Of a stretch of DNA of 10,968 bases, positions 1 to 6,432 are shown piece by piece. Source of the stretch: an uncultured Tessaracoccus sp. (lineage in GTDB: Bacteria; Actinomycetota; Actinomycetes; Propionibacteriales; Propionibacteriaceae). The first letter of the stretch is position 1; each line of letters begins with the position of its first letter. Under the pieces are notes generated by a model, which saw nothing but the letters and a program-made list of their open reading frames with translations, made no database searches and was not told the origin of the DNA. Location of the stretch: NCBI RefSeq assembly GCF_947286155.1, contig NZ_CAMYPD010000064.1, positions 1 to 10,968 of the forward strand, read 5' to 3'. The position numbers were made by a program, and so were the translations under genes.

Positions 1-2
1 TG

Positions 3-695
3 GGCGGTGGCGCGGCGTGTTATCTGCACGGGCTGATTCAACGCGAGCCCGACTCCATCACGATCTGGTGCGATTCCCCGAAGGTGGCGTTGGAACATTC
101 CGGGTTTCGCGCCCAGTTCAAGCGCGCCCCACGACGCGCACGCGGGGAGATGCCGCGAACCAACGTGGAGGAATCGCTGTGCGACTACGCTTCGGAGACC
201 AATCCGCTGAACCTGATTGAGGCGGTCACTCGTGCCTTCGGGCAGCGCAAGACCACCCCGGCGAGAGTGCGGGATGTGCTGGCGTCGCGCAGCCGGGTTG
301 CGCAGCGGCAGTTGTTGATGGATCTCACCGATCATGCCAACACCGGCATCCACAGCGTGTTGGAATGGCAGTTCAATGTGCTCGTAGCCAGGCCCCACGG
401 GCTGGCTGGGCTTTCCAGGCAGGTGAAGCTCACACGTACCAGCAGGGTGGATGTGTGGTTCGACGACTTCGGCGTCATCGTGGAGTTGGATGGCCGTCAA
501 TTCCACGACGCCGACCGCGATGCCCGGCGAGACAACGAGCACGCCCTCAGGGTGGGGGCGGTAACGCTGCGGTTCACCTGGCAGCAGGTGATCCACGAGG
601 CGTGCGAGGTTGCTCGCGTGATCGAACGGGCGTTGAGAATTCGCGGTTGGGAGGAAGGTATTCGCACTTGCGCGGACTGCCGCATGGTGCGTTGA
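3..695 (+). CDS. AbiEi-like / DUF559 domain protein, 5' partial
   Basis: The reading frame is already open at the window edge, so the N-terminus is missing. About 230 codons are visible. The start of the visible part (AACYLHGLIQREPDSITIWC, about 12-71) resembles the middle of actinobacterial proteins annotated as type IV toxin-antitoxin AbiEi-family antitoxin domain proteins. The C-terminal third resembles DUF559, a Vsr/PD-(D/E)XK-like nuclease fold: RVDVWFDDFGVIVELDGRQFH (about 442-504) gives an Asp, then an ExDG motif, then a His, followed by an Arg/Asp-rich helix and LRFTWQQV. Such fused proteins are common and multicopy in actinobacteria, and their function is mostly untested. No partner toxin gene (AbiEii) is visible, although one could lie upstream. 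The gene converges on the lipoprotein gene and ends six bases before a strong inverted repeat. The family call is fairly sure; the biochemical role is not. Confidence 0.75.
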   Translation, partial: GGGAACYLHGLIQREPDSITIWCDSPKVALEHSGFRAQFKRAPRRARGEMPRTNVEESLCDYASETNPLNLIEAVTRAFGQRKTTPARVRDVLASRSRVAQRQLLMDLTDHANTGIHSVLEWQFNVLVARPHGLAGLSRQVKLTRTSRVDVWFDDFGVIVELDGRQFHDADRDARRDNEHALRVGAVTLRFTWQQVIHEACEVARVIERALRIRGWEEGIRTCADCRMVR

Positions 696-700
696 CGCCA

Positions 701-750
701 AGATAGATCAAGTTGGTGGCGCGTCTACCCGCCACGAACTTGATCTATCT
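701..750. terminator. Bidirectional hairpin terminator between convergent genes
   Basis: The arms AGATAGATCAAGTT (701-714) and AACTTGATCTATCT (737-750) pair perfectly over 14 bp. After one G/G mismatch (715/736), six more pairs follow (716-721 with 730-735), leaving an 8-nt loop. The hairpin starts 6 nt after the stop of the left gene and directly abuts the stop codon of the minus-strand gene (751-753). A run of only three T follows on + and none on -, so it is not a textbook U-tract terminator. Its position between two convergent stops still makes termination of both genes, or 3'-end protection, the best reading. Confidence 0.75.
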
Positions 751-1611
751 TTAGTTCCAGCCGGGCCAGCGCGGTATCCGGCCGCCGACGGCCTGGGCGC
801 GTTGCAGTTGTGCCGCCCAGCGGTCGTCGTCCGGTTGTTCGGCGGCGAGCAGCACGAGCGCCTCCAGCAGACGCACCTCCAGCGTGCGCCACACGGAGCG
901 AATTTCATCACTCGTGCTGATAGGGCCGGGAAGCTCAAAGGCTGGCGGCTGCGACGGGGTGGTAAGCCCACGCCGCAGCTCGTCGCGCAACGACTGTGCC
1001 GAGGCGAGGCGCGTCGACAGTTCTTCGCGAAGTGCCTTGTCGTTGCGGGTTCGACCGAGGCAGGCTTCGAGCCCGTAGATCAGGGCCCACACGTGAGTGA
1101 GTGCGGTGTACTGCTGGTCGCTGAGCGTCTCGACGGGGCTCGGTTCGGCACCTTCCCCGGGGATGAGATCTCGCTTCGCGAGCCCACGTGTGGCGGCTGC
1201 GATGGAGATCAGCAGTAGCCGTGTCGACGGGGCCTCCTCGCGGTGGGCGGCGGCCGAGCACGCATCTACGACAGCAGCGATAGCCTCGTCAAGGCTGGCC
1301 GCGCTCTCCGGCTGCGGTTCGAACACCGGGTCGGGGCTGGCGAATGGGTTGACGGAGTTGATGCGCGCGAGCTGATCGTCACACTGCGCTAGCGCGGCCG
1401 CGCGCCAGGCATCCTCGGGTTCCTTCGCGACGAGTTCCCTCACCCCGGCGAGCAGGGCGGCCACTTTCGCGAGCGACTCGGATTGCTTCGGCGCTGCGGC
1501 AGCCTGCGCGCGGGACGGGGCGCCGTCGGGTTCTTCGATAGTGGGATCTGGTGCGCACGCCGCGAGGCACAGCACCGCTCCGACGAGTACCGAGCGGCGA
1601 GGGACATCCAT
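751..1611 (-). CDS. Secreted lipoprotein with DUF4439-like ferritin-fold domain
   Basis: This is a 286-residue protein. Its N-terminus (MDVPRRSVLVGAVLCLAACA) is a signal peptide with lipobox LAAC, so Cys19 would be lipidated and the protein anchored outside the membrane. The RR at 5-6 could allow Tat export. A charged Ala/Pro-rich linker follows, and residues 45-145 are predominantly helical. Residues about 166-286 match my memory of actinobacterial DUF4439 (ferritin-like) proteins: a first helix with THVWALIYGLEACLGR (His173), an SLRDELRR helix, a FELPGP turn, a VWRTLEVRLLEALVLLA helix and a Trp/Pro-rich end. DUF4439 genes often sit beside rimP in actinobacteria, which supports the call. The usual acidic/His metal ligands are sparse, so metal binding is doubtful. 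I chose ATG 1611 because it opens the signal peptide; the frame runs further upstream, but through the rimP gene. No strong Shine-Dalgarno is visible. Confidence 0.72.
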   Translation of the reverse strand: MDVPRRSVLVGAVLCLAACAPDPTIEEPDGAPSRAQAAAAPKQSESLAKVAALLAGVRELVAKEPEDAWRAAALAQCDDQLARINSVNPFASPDPVFEPQPESAASLDEAIAAVVDACSAAAHREEAPSTRLLLISIAAATRGLAKRDLIPGEGAEPSPVETLSDQQYTALTHVWALIYGLEACLGRTRNDKALREELSTRLASAQSLRDELRRGLTTPSQPPAFELPGPISTSDEIRSVWRTLEVRLLEALVLLAAEQPDDDRWAAQLQRAQAVGGRIPRWPGWN

Positions 1612-1675
1612 GGCTTGCAGCCTATCGGTATGCTGGGGATCCACAATTGAGCACACAATCGGATACGGAGTTGTC
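1612..1675. promoter_or_regulatory. Divergent promoter region, lipoprotein gene and rimP operon
   Basis: These 64 nt are the only space between the divergent lipoprotein gene and rimP, so both promoters must lie here or run into the genes. On +, TATGCT (1629-1634) is a reasonable -10 that would give a leader of about 35 nt for rimP; I see no convincing -35. On -, TTGTGG and TAGGCT with a 16-nt spacer would start transcription almost at the lipoprotein ATG, making it leaderless. Both assignments are tentative. The rimP Shine-Dalgarno GGAG is at 1667-1670. Confidence 0.4.
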
Positions 1676-2140
1676 ATGCAGGAACGAACCGTAGCCGAGG
1701 TGGTAGAACCCATCTTGGCTGAATACAAACTGGAGCTCGACGCGCTCGACGTCACACCAGTCGGTAAGCGCTCGGTGCTGCGCATCACCGTCGATGGTGA
1801 AGGCCCAGAGGGGCGTGGTCCGCTGCTCGACGACATCGCCGAAGCTTCGCAGGCCGTCTCGGCAGCGCTGGACGCGAGTTCCGTGATGGGGGAGCGGGCA
1901 TACACCCTCGAGCTGTCGAGCCGTGGTGTCTCGAAGCCGCTCACGGAACTGAAGCACTTCCGCCGCAACACAGGGCGGCTGGTGAAGCTGTGGCTTGCTG
2001 AGTCTGAGGTCACTGGCCGTATCGTCGGAGTTGATGCCGACGCGGTGGTCGTCGACGTCGACGGCACCCAAGCAACCTACCCCCTCGACGAGGTGCGCAA
2101 GGCCGTCATTCAGATTGAGATGAACCGGAAGGAAGCCTGA
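1676..2140 (+). CDS. rimP: Ribosome maturation factor RimP
   Basis: This 154-residue protein assists late assembly of the 30S subunit. The N-terminal alpha/beta domain (about 1-80) runs from TVAEVVEPILAEYKLELDAL through VLRITVDGEG, then LDDIAEASQAVSAALD, and ends near YTLELSSRGVSKPLT, where the family has its LEVSSPGxxRPL signature. Here SSRGV replaces the common SSPG. The C-terminal SH3-like domain (about 85-150) contains GRLVKLWL, a TGRIVGVD turn and a KAVIQIEM strand. ATG 1676 is chosen because GGAG stands 5 nt upstream and the family N-terminus begins directly after it. The frame runs further upstream into the divergent region, where it has no family-like sequence. RimP is the first gene of the operon; its stop is 2 nt from nusA, implying translational coupling. 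Identification is firm. Confidence 0.95.
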   Translation: MQERTVAEVVEPILAEYKLELDALDVTPVGKRSVLRITVDGEGPEGRGPLLDDIAEASQAVSAALDASSVMGERAYTLELSSRGVSKPLTELKHFRRNTGRLVKLWLAESEVTGRIVGVDADAVVVDVDGTQATYPLDEVRKAVIQIEMNRKEA

Positions 2141-2142
2141 GC

Positions 2143-3111
2143 ATGGACATCGACATGGCAGCGTTGCGCGCTATCGAGCGCGATCGCGATATTCCGACGG
2201 AGTACCTCCTGAAGACACTTGAAGACGCAATCTTGAACGCCTACACCAAGACCGACAACGCCTTGCGCGGTGTGAAGATTGACATCGACCGCAAGACGGG
2301 CAAGGTGTCGGTGCTGGCCCCAGAGTTCGGCGACGACGACGAGATCATTGGCTACTTCGACGACACCCCGGAAGATTTCGGGCGCGTGGCCGCGTCGACG
2401 GCACGCCAGGTCATCACGCAGCGCATCCGCGAGGCCGAAGACGATCAGAAGTTCGGCCACTTCTCGGGCGTGGAAGGCGACATCGTCACCGGTGTTATCC
2501 AGCAGGACCGCGACTCGAAGACGGTGCGCGTCGACCTGGGGACGTTGGAGGCGATCATGCCGTTGGCAGAGCAGTCCCCTGGTGAGGACTACTCGCACGG
2601 CCGTCGCTTGCGCGTGTTCATTGTGAGCGTGCGTCGCGATCCCTCCGGCCCACAGGTAGTGGTGTCGCGCACGCACCCCAACCTGGTGAAGAAGCTCTTC
2701 GCGATGGAGGTGCCGGAGATCGCCGACGGCATCGTCGAGATCAAGGAGATTGCGCGAGAAGCCGGCCACCGCACGAAGATCGCGGTGGTATCGAACAACC
2801 CGGACGTCTCCGCCAAAGGCGCTTTCATCGGGCCGAACGGGCAGCGGGTGCGTGCGGTCACGAATGAACTGGGCAACGAGAAGATCGACATTGTCGACTA
2901 CTCAGAAGACCCGGCGAGGTTCGTTTCCGCCGCGCTGTCGCCAGCCAAGGTCGTCAATGTGATCATCACTGACAAGGCTGGCAAGGCGTGTCGCGCGATC
3001 GTGCCCGACTATCAGTTGTCGCTGGCCATCGGGCGCGAAGGGCAGAACGCGCGGCTGGCCGCCAGGCTGACGGGGTGGCGCATCGATATCCAGCCGGACA
3101 CCGAAGCCTGA
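2143..3111 (+). CDS. nusA: Transcription termination/antitermination factor NusA
   Basis: NusA binds RNA polymerase and nascent RNA, modulating pausing, termination and rRNA antitermination. The 322-residue protein has the standard short actinobacterial layout without the C-terminal acidic repeats of enterobacteria. The N-terminal RNAP-binding domain is about 1-105 (MDIDMAALRAIERDRDI). The S1 domain is about 112-175 (GDIVTGVIQQDRD through VVVSRTHP). KH1 has the GPNG loop at 230-233 (AFIGPNGQRVRAV) and KH2 the GREG loop at 297-300 (LAIGREGQNARLAARLTGW). Both GxxG loops are intact. The start ATG lies 2 nt after the rimP stop, with AAGGAAG within the rimP 3' end acting as Shine-Dalgarno. The protein ends soon after KH2. 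Identification is firm. Confidence 0.97.
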   Translation: MDIDMAALRAIERDRDIPTEYLLKTLEDAILNAYTKTDNALRGVKIDIDRKTGKVSVLAPEFGDDDEIIGYFDDTPEDFGRVAASTARQVITQRIREAEDDQKFGHFSGVEGDIVTGVIQQDRDSKTVRVDLGTLEAIMPLAEQSPGEDYSHGRRLRVFIVSVRRDPSGPQVVVSRTHPNLVKKLFAMEVPEIADGIVEIKEIAREAGHRTKIAVVSNNPDVSAKGAFIGPNGQRVRAVTNELGNEKIDIVDYSEDPARFVSAALSPAKVVNVIITDKAGKACRAIVPDYQLSLAIGREGQNARLAARLTGWRIDIQPDTEA

Positions 3112-3134
3112 GCGCGGCTCGAAGGAGCGCGGTC

Positions 3135-3374
3135 ATGCCGCAACGTCGATGCATCGGGTGTCGCCAATCCGACGAGCAATCCTCGCTCATGCGGTTGGTC
3201 CGGCGCGACGGCGTCGTGATTGAGGCGACGGCCCCCCGGCTGGATGGCCGCGGGGCCTACCTGCACCCGGAGTGCGCACGTATCGTGCTGGAACGTAATG
3301 CCATTCCGAGAGCCTTCCGTGGCGCGGAACCCAGCGCCGAATTGGGGCATCTGCTGCGAGCGATGTCTGAGTAA
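3135..3374 (+). CDS. ylxR: YlxR family RNA-binding protein (DUF448)
   Basis: This 79-residue basic protein of the YlxR/DUF448 family nearly always lies between nusA and infB. Family members are reported to bind nucleic acid or affect transcription, and their exact role is open. The family signature is present at the start (RRCIGCR, Cys6 and Cys9) and in the middle (DGRGAYLHPEC, with Cys47). Three Cys plus His44 are spaced as in family members. The start ATG is set by a strong Shine-Dalgarno, GAAGGAG at 3121-3127, 7 nt upstream; the open frame extends back into nusA without family-like sequence. The gap from nusA is 23 nt. A partner L7Ae-like gene, which some Firmicutes carry next to ylxR, is absent. 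Confidence 0.92.
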   Translation: MPQRRCIGCRQSDEQSSLMRLVRRDGVVIEATAPRLDGRGAYLHPECARIVLERNAIPRAFRGAEPSAELGHLLRAMSE

Positions 3375-3389
3375 TCGTGTGTCGCGTGT

Positions 3390-3419
3390 TTCGCATGATG
3401 CCTGGTTGCGCGTTAGACT
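3390..3419 (+). promoter_or_regulatory. Candidate internal promoter upstream of infB
   Basis: TTCGCA (3390-3395) and TAGACT (3414-3419) are separated by 18 nt. TAGACT is a good actinobacterial -10 for the housekeeping sigma factor. The predicted start of transcription is at about 3425-3427, giving infB its own leader of about 155 nt in addition to readthrough from rimP. The site lies in the only long gap of the operon. It is a consensus match only. Confidence 0.5.
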
Positions 3420-3424
3420 GGCCA

Positions 3425-3523
3425 ATGGCCCATCCACGGGCCGATCGTTTCCATGCCCCCGCGGGGGCGCTAACCAGAAGGTGGGCTGACGCTCATGACC
3501 ACTCGATGAGTTACCAACGATGA
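3425..3523 (+). CDS. Possible leaderless 32-codon leader ORF before infB
   Basis: An ATG at 3425 stands 5 nt after the candidate -10 TAGACT, so it could coincide with the transcription start and be read as a leaderless message. The frame encodes 32 residues (starts MAHPRADRFHAPAG, ends SMSYQR) with several His and Arg, and stops with TGA at 3521-3523. That stop overlaps the ATG of the last micro-ORF by ATGA. The product resembles nothing I know, and an ORF of this length can arise by chance in GC-rich DNA. If translated, it would carry ribosomes across the two GC-rich hairpins below it. The call is speculative. Confidence 0.25.
   Translation: MAHPRADRFHAPAGALTRRWADAHDHSMSYQR
3427..3468 (+). 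other. Two short hairpins in the infB leader
   Basis: GGCCC (3427-3431) pairs with GGGCC (3438-3442) across a 6-nt loop. GCCCCCGCGGGGGC (3455-3468) is a perfect 14-nt palindrome that could fold as a short stem in RNA. There is no T-run after either. They may be part of a structured leader, a weak attenuator of transcription coming from ylxR, or chance GC-rich symmetry. Confidence 0.35.
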
Positions 3524-3540
3524 GCACCAACAACCAATAG
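3495..3540 (+). promoter_or_regulatory. Chain of three ATGA-linked micro-ORFs in the infB leader
   Basis: Three minimal ORFs follow each other, each ATG overlapping the previous stop in an ATGA: MTTR-stop (3495-3509), MSYQR-stop (3506-3523) and MSTNNQ-stop (3520-3540). AGAAGGTGGG at 3477-3486 could serve as Shine-Dalgarno for the first. The arms GCTCAT (3491-3496) and ATGAGC (3520-3525) are complementary, and CTCAT can alternatively pair with ATGAG at 3506-3510, so start codons can be hidden in alternative structures. The chain ends exactly where the hairpin before the infB Shine-Dalgarno begins. From memory, streptomycete infB genes carry a similar run of ATGA motifs; I cannot verify this here. 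A translated leader sensing initiation efficiency is a reasonable inference. Confidence 0.5.
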
Positions 3541-3575
3541 GTCCTAGCCGCTTGAGGCTTGGGCCCCCAAAGGAG
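3540..3575 (+). promoter_or_regulatory. Hairpin plus Shine-Dalgarno controlling infB start
   Basis: GGTCCTAGCC (3540-3549) and GGCTTGGGCC (3556-3565) form a 10-bp stem with one T/T mismatch and one G/T wobble around the loop GCTTGA. Three bases later comes AAAGGAG (3569-3575), 4 nt before the GTG start of infB. The hairpin would place the Shine-Dalgarno just outside its base. Alternatively, CCCCC at 3564-3568 could compete for pairing with GG bases of the Shine-Dalgarno. The Shine-Dalgarno decides GTG 3580 over the upstream TTG at 3559, which lies inside the stem. Confidence 0.5.
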
Positions 3576-3579
3576 AGCA

Positions 3580-6432
3580 GTGGCTAAGCCTCGCGTTCAT
3601 GAGATCGCAAAGGAATTCGGCATGCCCAGCAAGGAGTTGCTGGCGTGGCTGAAAGATCAGGGTGAGTACGTCCGCGGCGCATCGTCGTCGCTAGAAGCAC
3701 CCGTCGTACGTCGTATTCGCGAACATTTCAGTGCCGACGGTGAGTCGGCCAACAAGGACGCACCGAAGACGTCTGCTTCGAGTAGCGCGCGCCAGTCGAA
3801 GTCGAAGTCGGATGCCCCAAAACCGGGTGGCATTCGCGCGCCGAAGGCAACGCCCGGCGCGTTTGATCCAGGCGCAAGCCCCGTGCCGACGAGCGCGCCC
3901 AAGCCGACAGCGCCGAAGCCTGGTGTGACGGCAGCACGCCCTGGCGCAGCGCCGAAACCTGGTGCCCCCAAACCAGCCACTCCTCAGCCCAAGCCCGCTA
4001 CTGGTGCGAAACCAGGCGCTGAGGCGAAGCCGTCGAGCGCGCCGAAGCCCAGCGCTCCGAAGCCAGGCGTGCCGAAGCCTGCAGCGCCGAGCGCAGGATC
4101 TCGCACGGGTGGTGTGACTCCCGGTTCCATGCCGCGACGCACCAACGCGCCGCGTCCGGGTAACAACCCGTTTGCTGCCAGCCAGGGGATGGGCAAGCAG
4201 CCGCAGCGTCGTCCACGTCCCGACGGTGATCGTCGCGGCGGTCAGCGTCCGCAAGGTTCCGGCAGCGAGCAGAACTTGATGCCGCGTCCTGGCGGCACGG
4301 GAGGCATGCCTCGCCCTAACCCCGCGATGATGCCGAAGCACCAGTCGAGCCAGCTTGGACAGGCCGGCTCGCGCCCTGGTCGTGGTGGCGGTCGCGGACG
4401 CGGTGGACGTCCTGGTTCCGGTGGGCCTGGCGGCGGTGGCCGCTTCGGTGGCCCACCGATGGGCGGCCCCGGAGGCATGGGCGGGCCGGGCCGTGGCCGT
4501 GGCCGCGGCGGAACGCAGGGCGCCTTCGGACGAGGCGGTTCCGGTAACCGTCGCCGCAAGTCGAAGAAGCAGCGTCGCCAAGAGTTTGACGAGATGGAGG
4601 CACCGACGATCGGTGGCGTACGCGTCCGCAAGGGCGGCGGCCAGACCGTTCGTCTGCGCCGTGGTGCGTCGCTGACCGATCTCGCCGAGAAGATCGGTGT
4701 CGACGCGGCAGCGCTCGTGCAGGTGCTCTTCCACATGGGAGAAATGGTCACCGCCACCCAGTCGGTGAGCGACGACACGCTCGAACTCCTGGGTGCGGAG
4801 CTGGAGTACAACATCCAGGTCGTGTCCCCCGAAGACGAAGACCGCGAGCTGCTGGAGAGCTTCGACCTCGAATTTGGCGAAGACGCAGGCGACGAGGACG
4901 ACCTCGAGGTTCGTCCCCCGGTGGTCACCGTCATGGGTCACGTCGACCACGGCAAAACCAAGCTGCTCGACGCGTTCCGTCATTCGAACGTGCAGACGCG
5001 TGAGGCCGGTGGCATCACGCAGAAGATCGGCGCTTACCAGGTGGAAGCCGAAGTGGAGGGCGAAGAACGCGCCATCACCTTCATCGATACCCCTGGTCAC
5101 GAAGCCTTCACCGCCATGCGTGCCCGTGGCGCGAAGTCGACGGACATCGCCGTGCTGGTGGTTGCCGCCGACGACGGCGTGATGCCGCAGACCATCGAGG
5201 CCATGAACCACGCGATGGCTGCCGATGTGCCGATCGTCGTCGCGGTGAACAAGATCGATAAGGACACCGCAGACCCGACTAGGGTGCGCGGCCAGCTCTC
5301 CGAGTACGGCCTGATCCCGGAAGAGTACGGCGGCGATACGCAGTTCGTCGACGTGTCGGCTGTCACGCGTCAGGGCCTGGACGAGCTCCTCGAAGCCATC
5401 GTCCTCACGGCCGACGCGGCGCTTGACCTTCGCGCGAACCCCGATATGGACGCTCAGGGTGTCGCCATCGAGGCCCACCTCGACAAGGGTCGCGGCGCAG
5501 TCGCGACGGTCCTCGTACACCGCGGCACGCTCCGCATTGGTGACTCGATCGTCGCGGGCTCTGCCCACGGACGCGTGCGCGCCATGATTAACGATCAGGG
5601 CGAGAACGTCGACGAGGCGCCCCCGTCGATGCCGGTGCAGGTGCTCGGCCTCACCTCGGTGCCAGGTGCTGGCGACAACTTCCTCGTGGTGGAAGACGAT
5701 CGCGTTGCCCGCCAGATCGCCGACAAACGCGAGGCCCGCATGCGTGCCGCGCTGCAGGCCCGCACCAGCCGTCGCAAGACCCTCGACCAGCTGTTCGAAC
5801 AGCTCGAGAAGGGCGAGACGCAGGAGCTGCTGCTCATCCTCAAGGGCGATGGCGCTGGGTCCGTCGAAGCCCTCGAGGATGCGCTCACCAAGATCGAGAT
5901 CTCCGACGAGGTCGGGCTGCGCGTCATCGACCGCGGTGTGGGTGCCATCACCGAGACGAACGTCTCGCTGGCTGCCGCGTCGAAGGCCGTCATCATCGGC
6001 TTCAACGTTCGCCCCACCCCGCACGCTGCGAAGATGGCGGACGAGGAGAACGTCGATATCCGCTCCTACTCGGTGATCTACGACGCGATCGACGAGATCG
6101 AGGCCGCGCTCAAGGGCATGCTCAAACCCATCTACAAGGAGCAGATCATCGGCCAGGCGGAGATCCGCGAGATCTTCCGCTCGTCGAAGATCGGCAACAT
6201 TGCGGGTTGTATGGTGCTCGACGGCGTCATTCGCCGCAACGCCAAGGCGCGGCTCATCCGCGACGGTGTGGTTATCCAAGACACCTCTATCGCCTCGCTG
6301 CGTCGTGAGAAGGATGATGTCACTGAGGTGCGCGAGGGCTTCGAATGTGGCCTCACGCTGCACAACTACAACGACATCAAGACCGAAGACGTAGTCGAGG
6401 TCTACGAGATGGTCGAACAGGAGCGTGAGTGA
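3580..6432 (+). CDS. infB: Translation initiation factor IF-2
   Basis: IF2 is the GTPase that brings fMet-tRNA to the 30S subunit and promotes subunit joining. The protein has 950 residues from GTG 3580, chosen for AAAGGAG and because AKPRVHEIAKEFG is the family N-terminus. Residues 2-50 form the first IF2_N domain. Residues about 60-180 are a low-complexity Ala/Pro/Lys region with PKPxAPKP-type repeats, and about 180-330 a Gly/Arg-rich region. A second IF2_N lies at about 361-415. The GTPase domain shows G1 GHVDHGKT (453-460), G2 GGITQK (477-482), G3 DTPGH (503-507), G4 NKID (557-560) and G5 SAV (593-595), all intact. Domains II, III and the C-terminal fMet-tRNA-binding C2 domain follow. The stop shares one base with the rbfA ATG (TGATG). 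Long disordered N-termini are usual in actinobacteria. Identification is certain. Confidence 0.98.
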   Translation: MAKPRVHEIAKEFGMPSKELLAWLKDQGEYVRGASSSLEAPVVRRIREHFSADGESANKDAPKTSASSSARQSKSKSDAPKPGGIRAPKATPGAFDPGASPVPTSAPKPTAPKPGVTAARPGAAPKPGAPKPATPQPKPATGAKPGAEAKPSSAPKPSAPKPGVPKPAAPSAGSRTGGVTPGSMPRRTNAPRPGNNPFAASQGMGKQPQRRPRPDGDRRGGQRPQGSGSEQNLMPRPGGTGGMPRPNPAMMPKHQSSQLGQAGSRPGRGGGRGRGGRPGSGGPGGGGRFGGPPMGGPGGMGGPGRGRGRGGTQGAFGRGGSGNRRRKSKKQRRQEFDEMEAPTIGGVRVRKGGGQTVRLRRGASLTDLAEKIGVDAAALVQVLFHMGEMVTATQSVSDDTLELLGAELEYNIQVVSPEDEDRELLESFDLEFGEDAGDEDDLEVRPPVVTVMGHVDHGKTKLLDAFRHSNVQTREAGGITQKIGAYQVEAEVEGEERAITFIDTPGHEAFTAMRARGAKSTDIAVLVVAADDGVMPQTIEAMNHAMAADVPIVVAVNKIDKDTADPTRVRGQLSEYGLIPEEYGGDTQFVDVSAVTRQGLDELLEAIVLTADAALDLRANPDMDAQGVAIEAHLDKGRGAVATVLVHRGTLRIGDSIVAGSAHGRVRAMINDQGENVDEAPPSMPVQVLGLTSVPGAGDNFLVVEDDRVARQIADKREARMRAALQARTSRRKTLDQLFEQLEKGETQELLLILKGDGAGSVEALEDALTKIEISDEVGLRVIDRGVGAITETNVSLAAASKAVIIGFNVRPTPHAAKMADEENVDIRSYSVIYDAIDEIEAALKGMLKPIYKEQIIGQAEIREIFRSSKIGNIAGCMVLDGVIRRNAKARLIRDGVVIQDTSIASLRREKDDVTEVREGFECGLTLHNYNDIKTEDVVEVYEMVEQERE

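Noticed and set aside
1612..2067. Extension of the minus-strand lipoprotein frame to 438 codons
   Set aside because: The extra 152 codons overlie rimP in antisense and are Ser/Thr-rich shadow sequence. The signal peptide with lipobox begins at the ATG at 1611.
3559..3579. TTG at 3559 as infB start
   Set aside because: It lies inside the hairpin arm without a Shine-Dalgarno, and the added residues are not part of the family N-terminus; GTG 3580 has AAAGGAG.
3900..4090. CRISPR-like or DNA tandem repeat in the PKP region
   Set aside because: The repetition is of short Ala/Pro/Lys codon patterns in the infB frame with irregular spacing and no unique spacers.
4242..4934. Pro-rich antisense frame within infB
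   Set aside because: It is the complement of Gly/Arg-rich codons; no start signal and no family resemblance.
3691..6363. An 890-codon open frame antisense to infB
   Set aside because: It is the complement of the infB frame kept open by GC-rich codon bias. The product is His/Arg/Asp-rich nonsense with no family features, and infB is certain.
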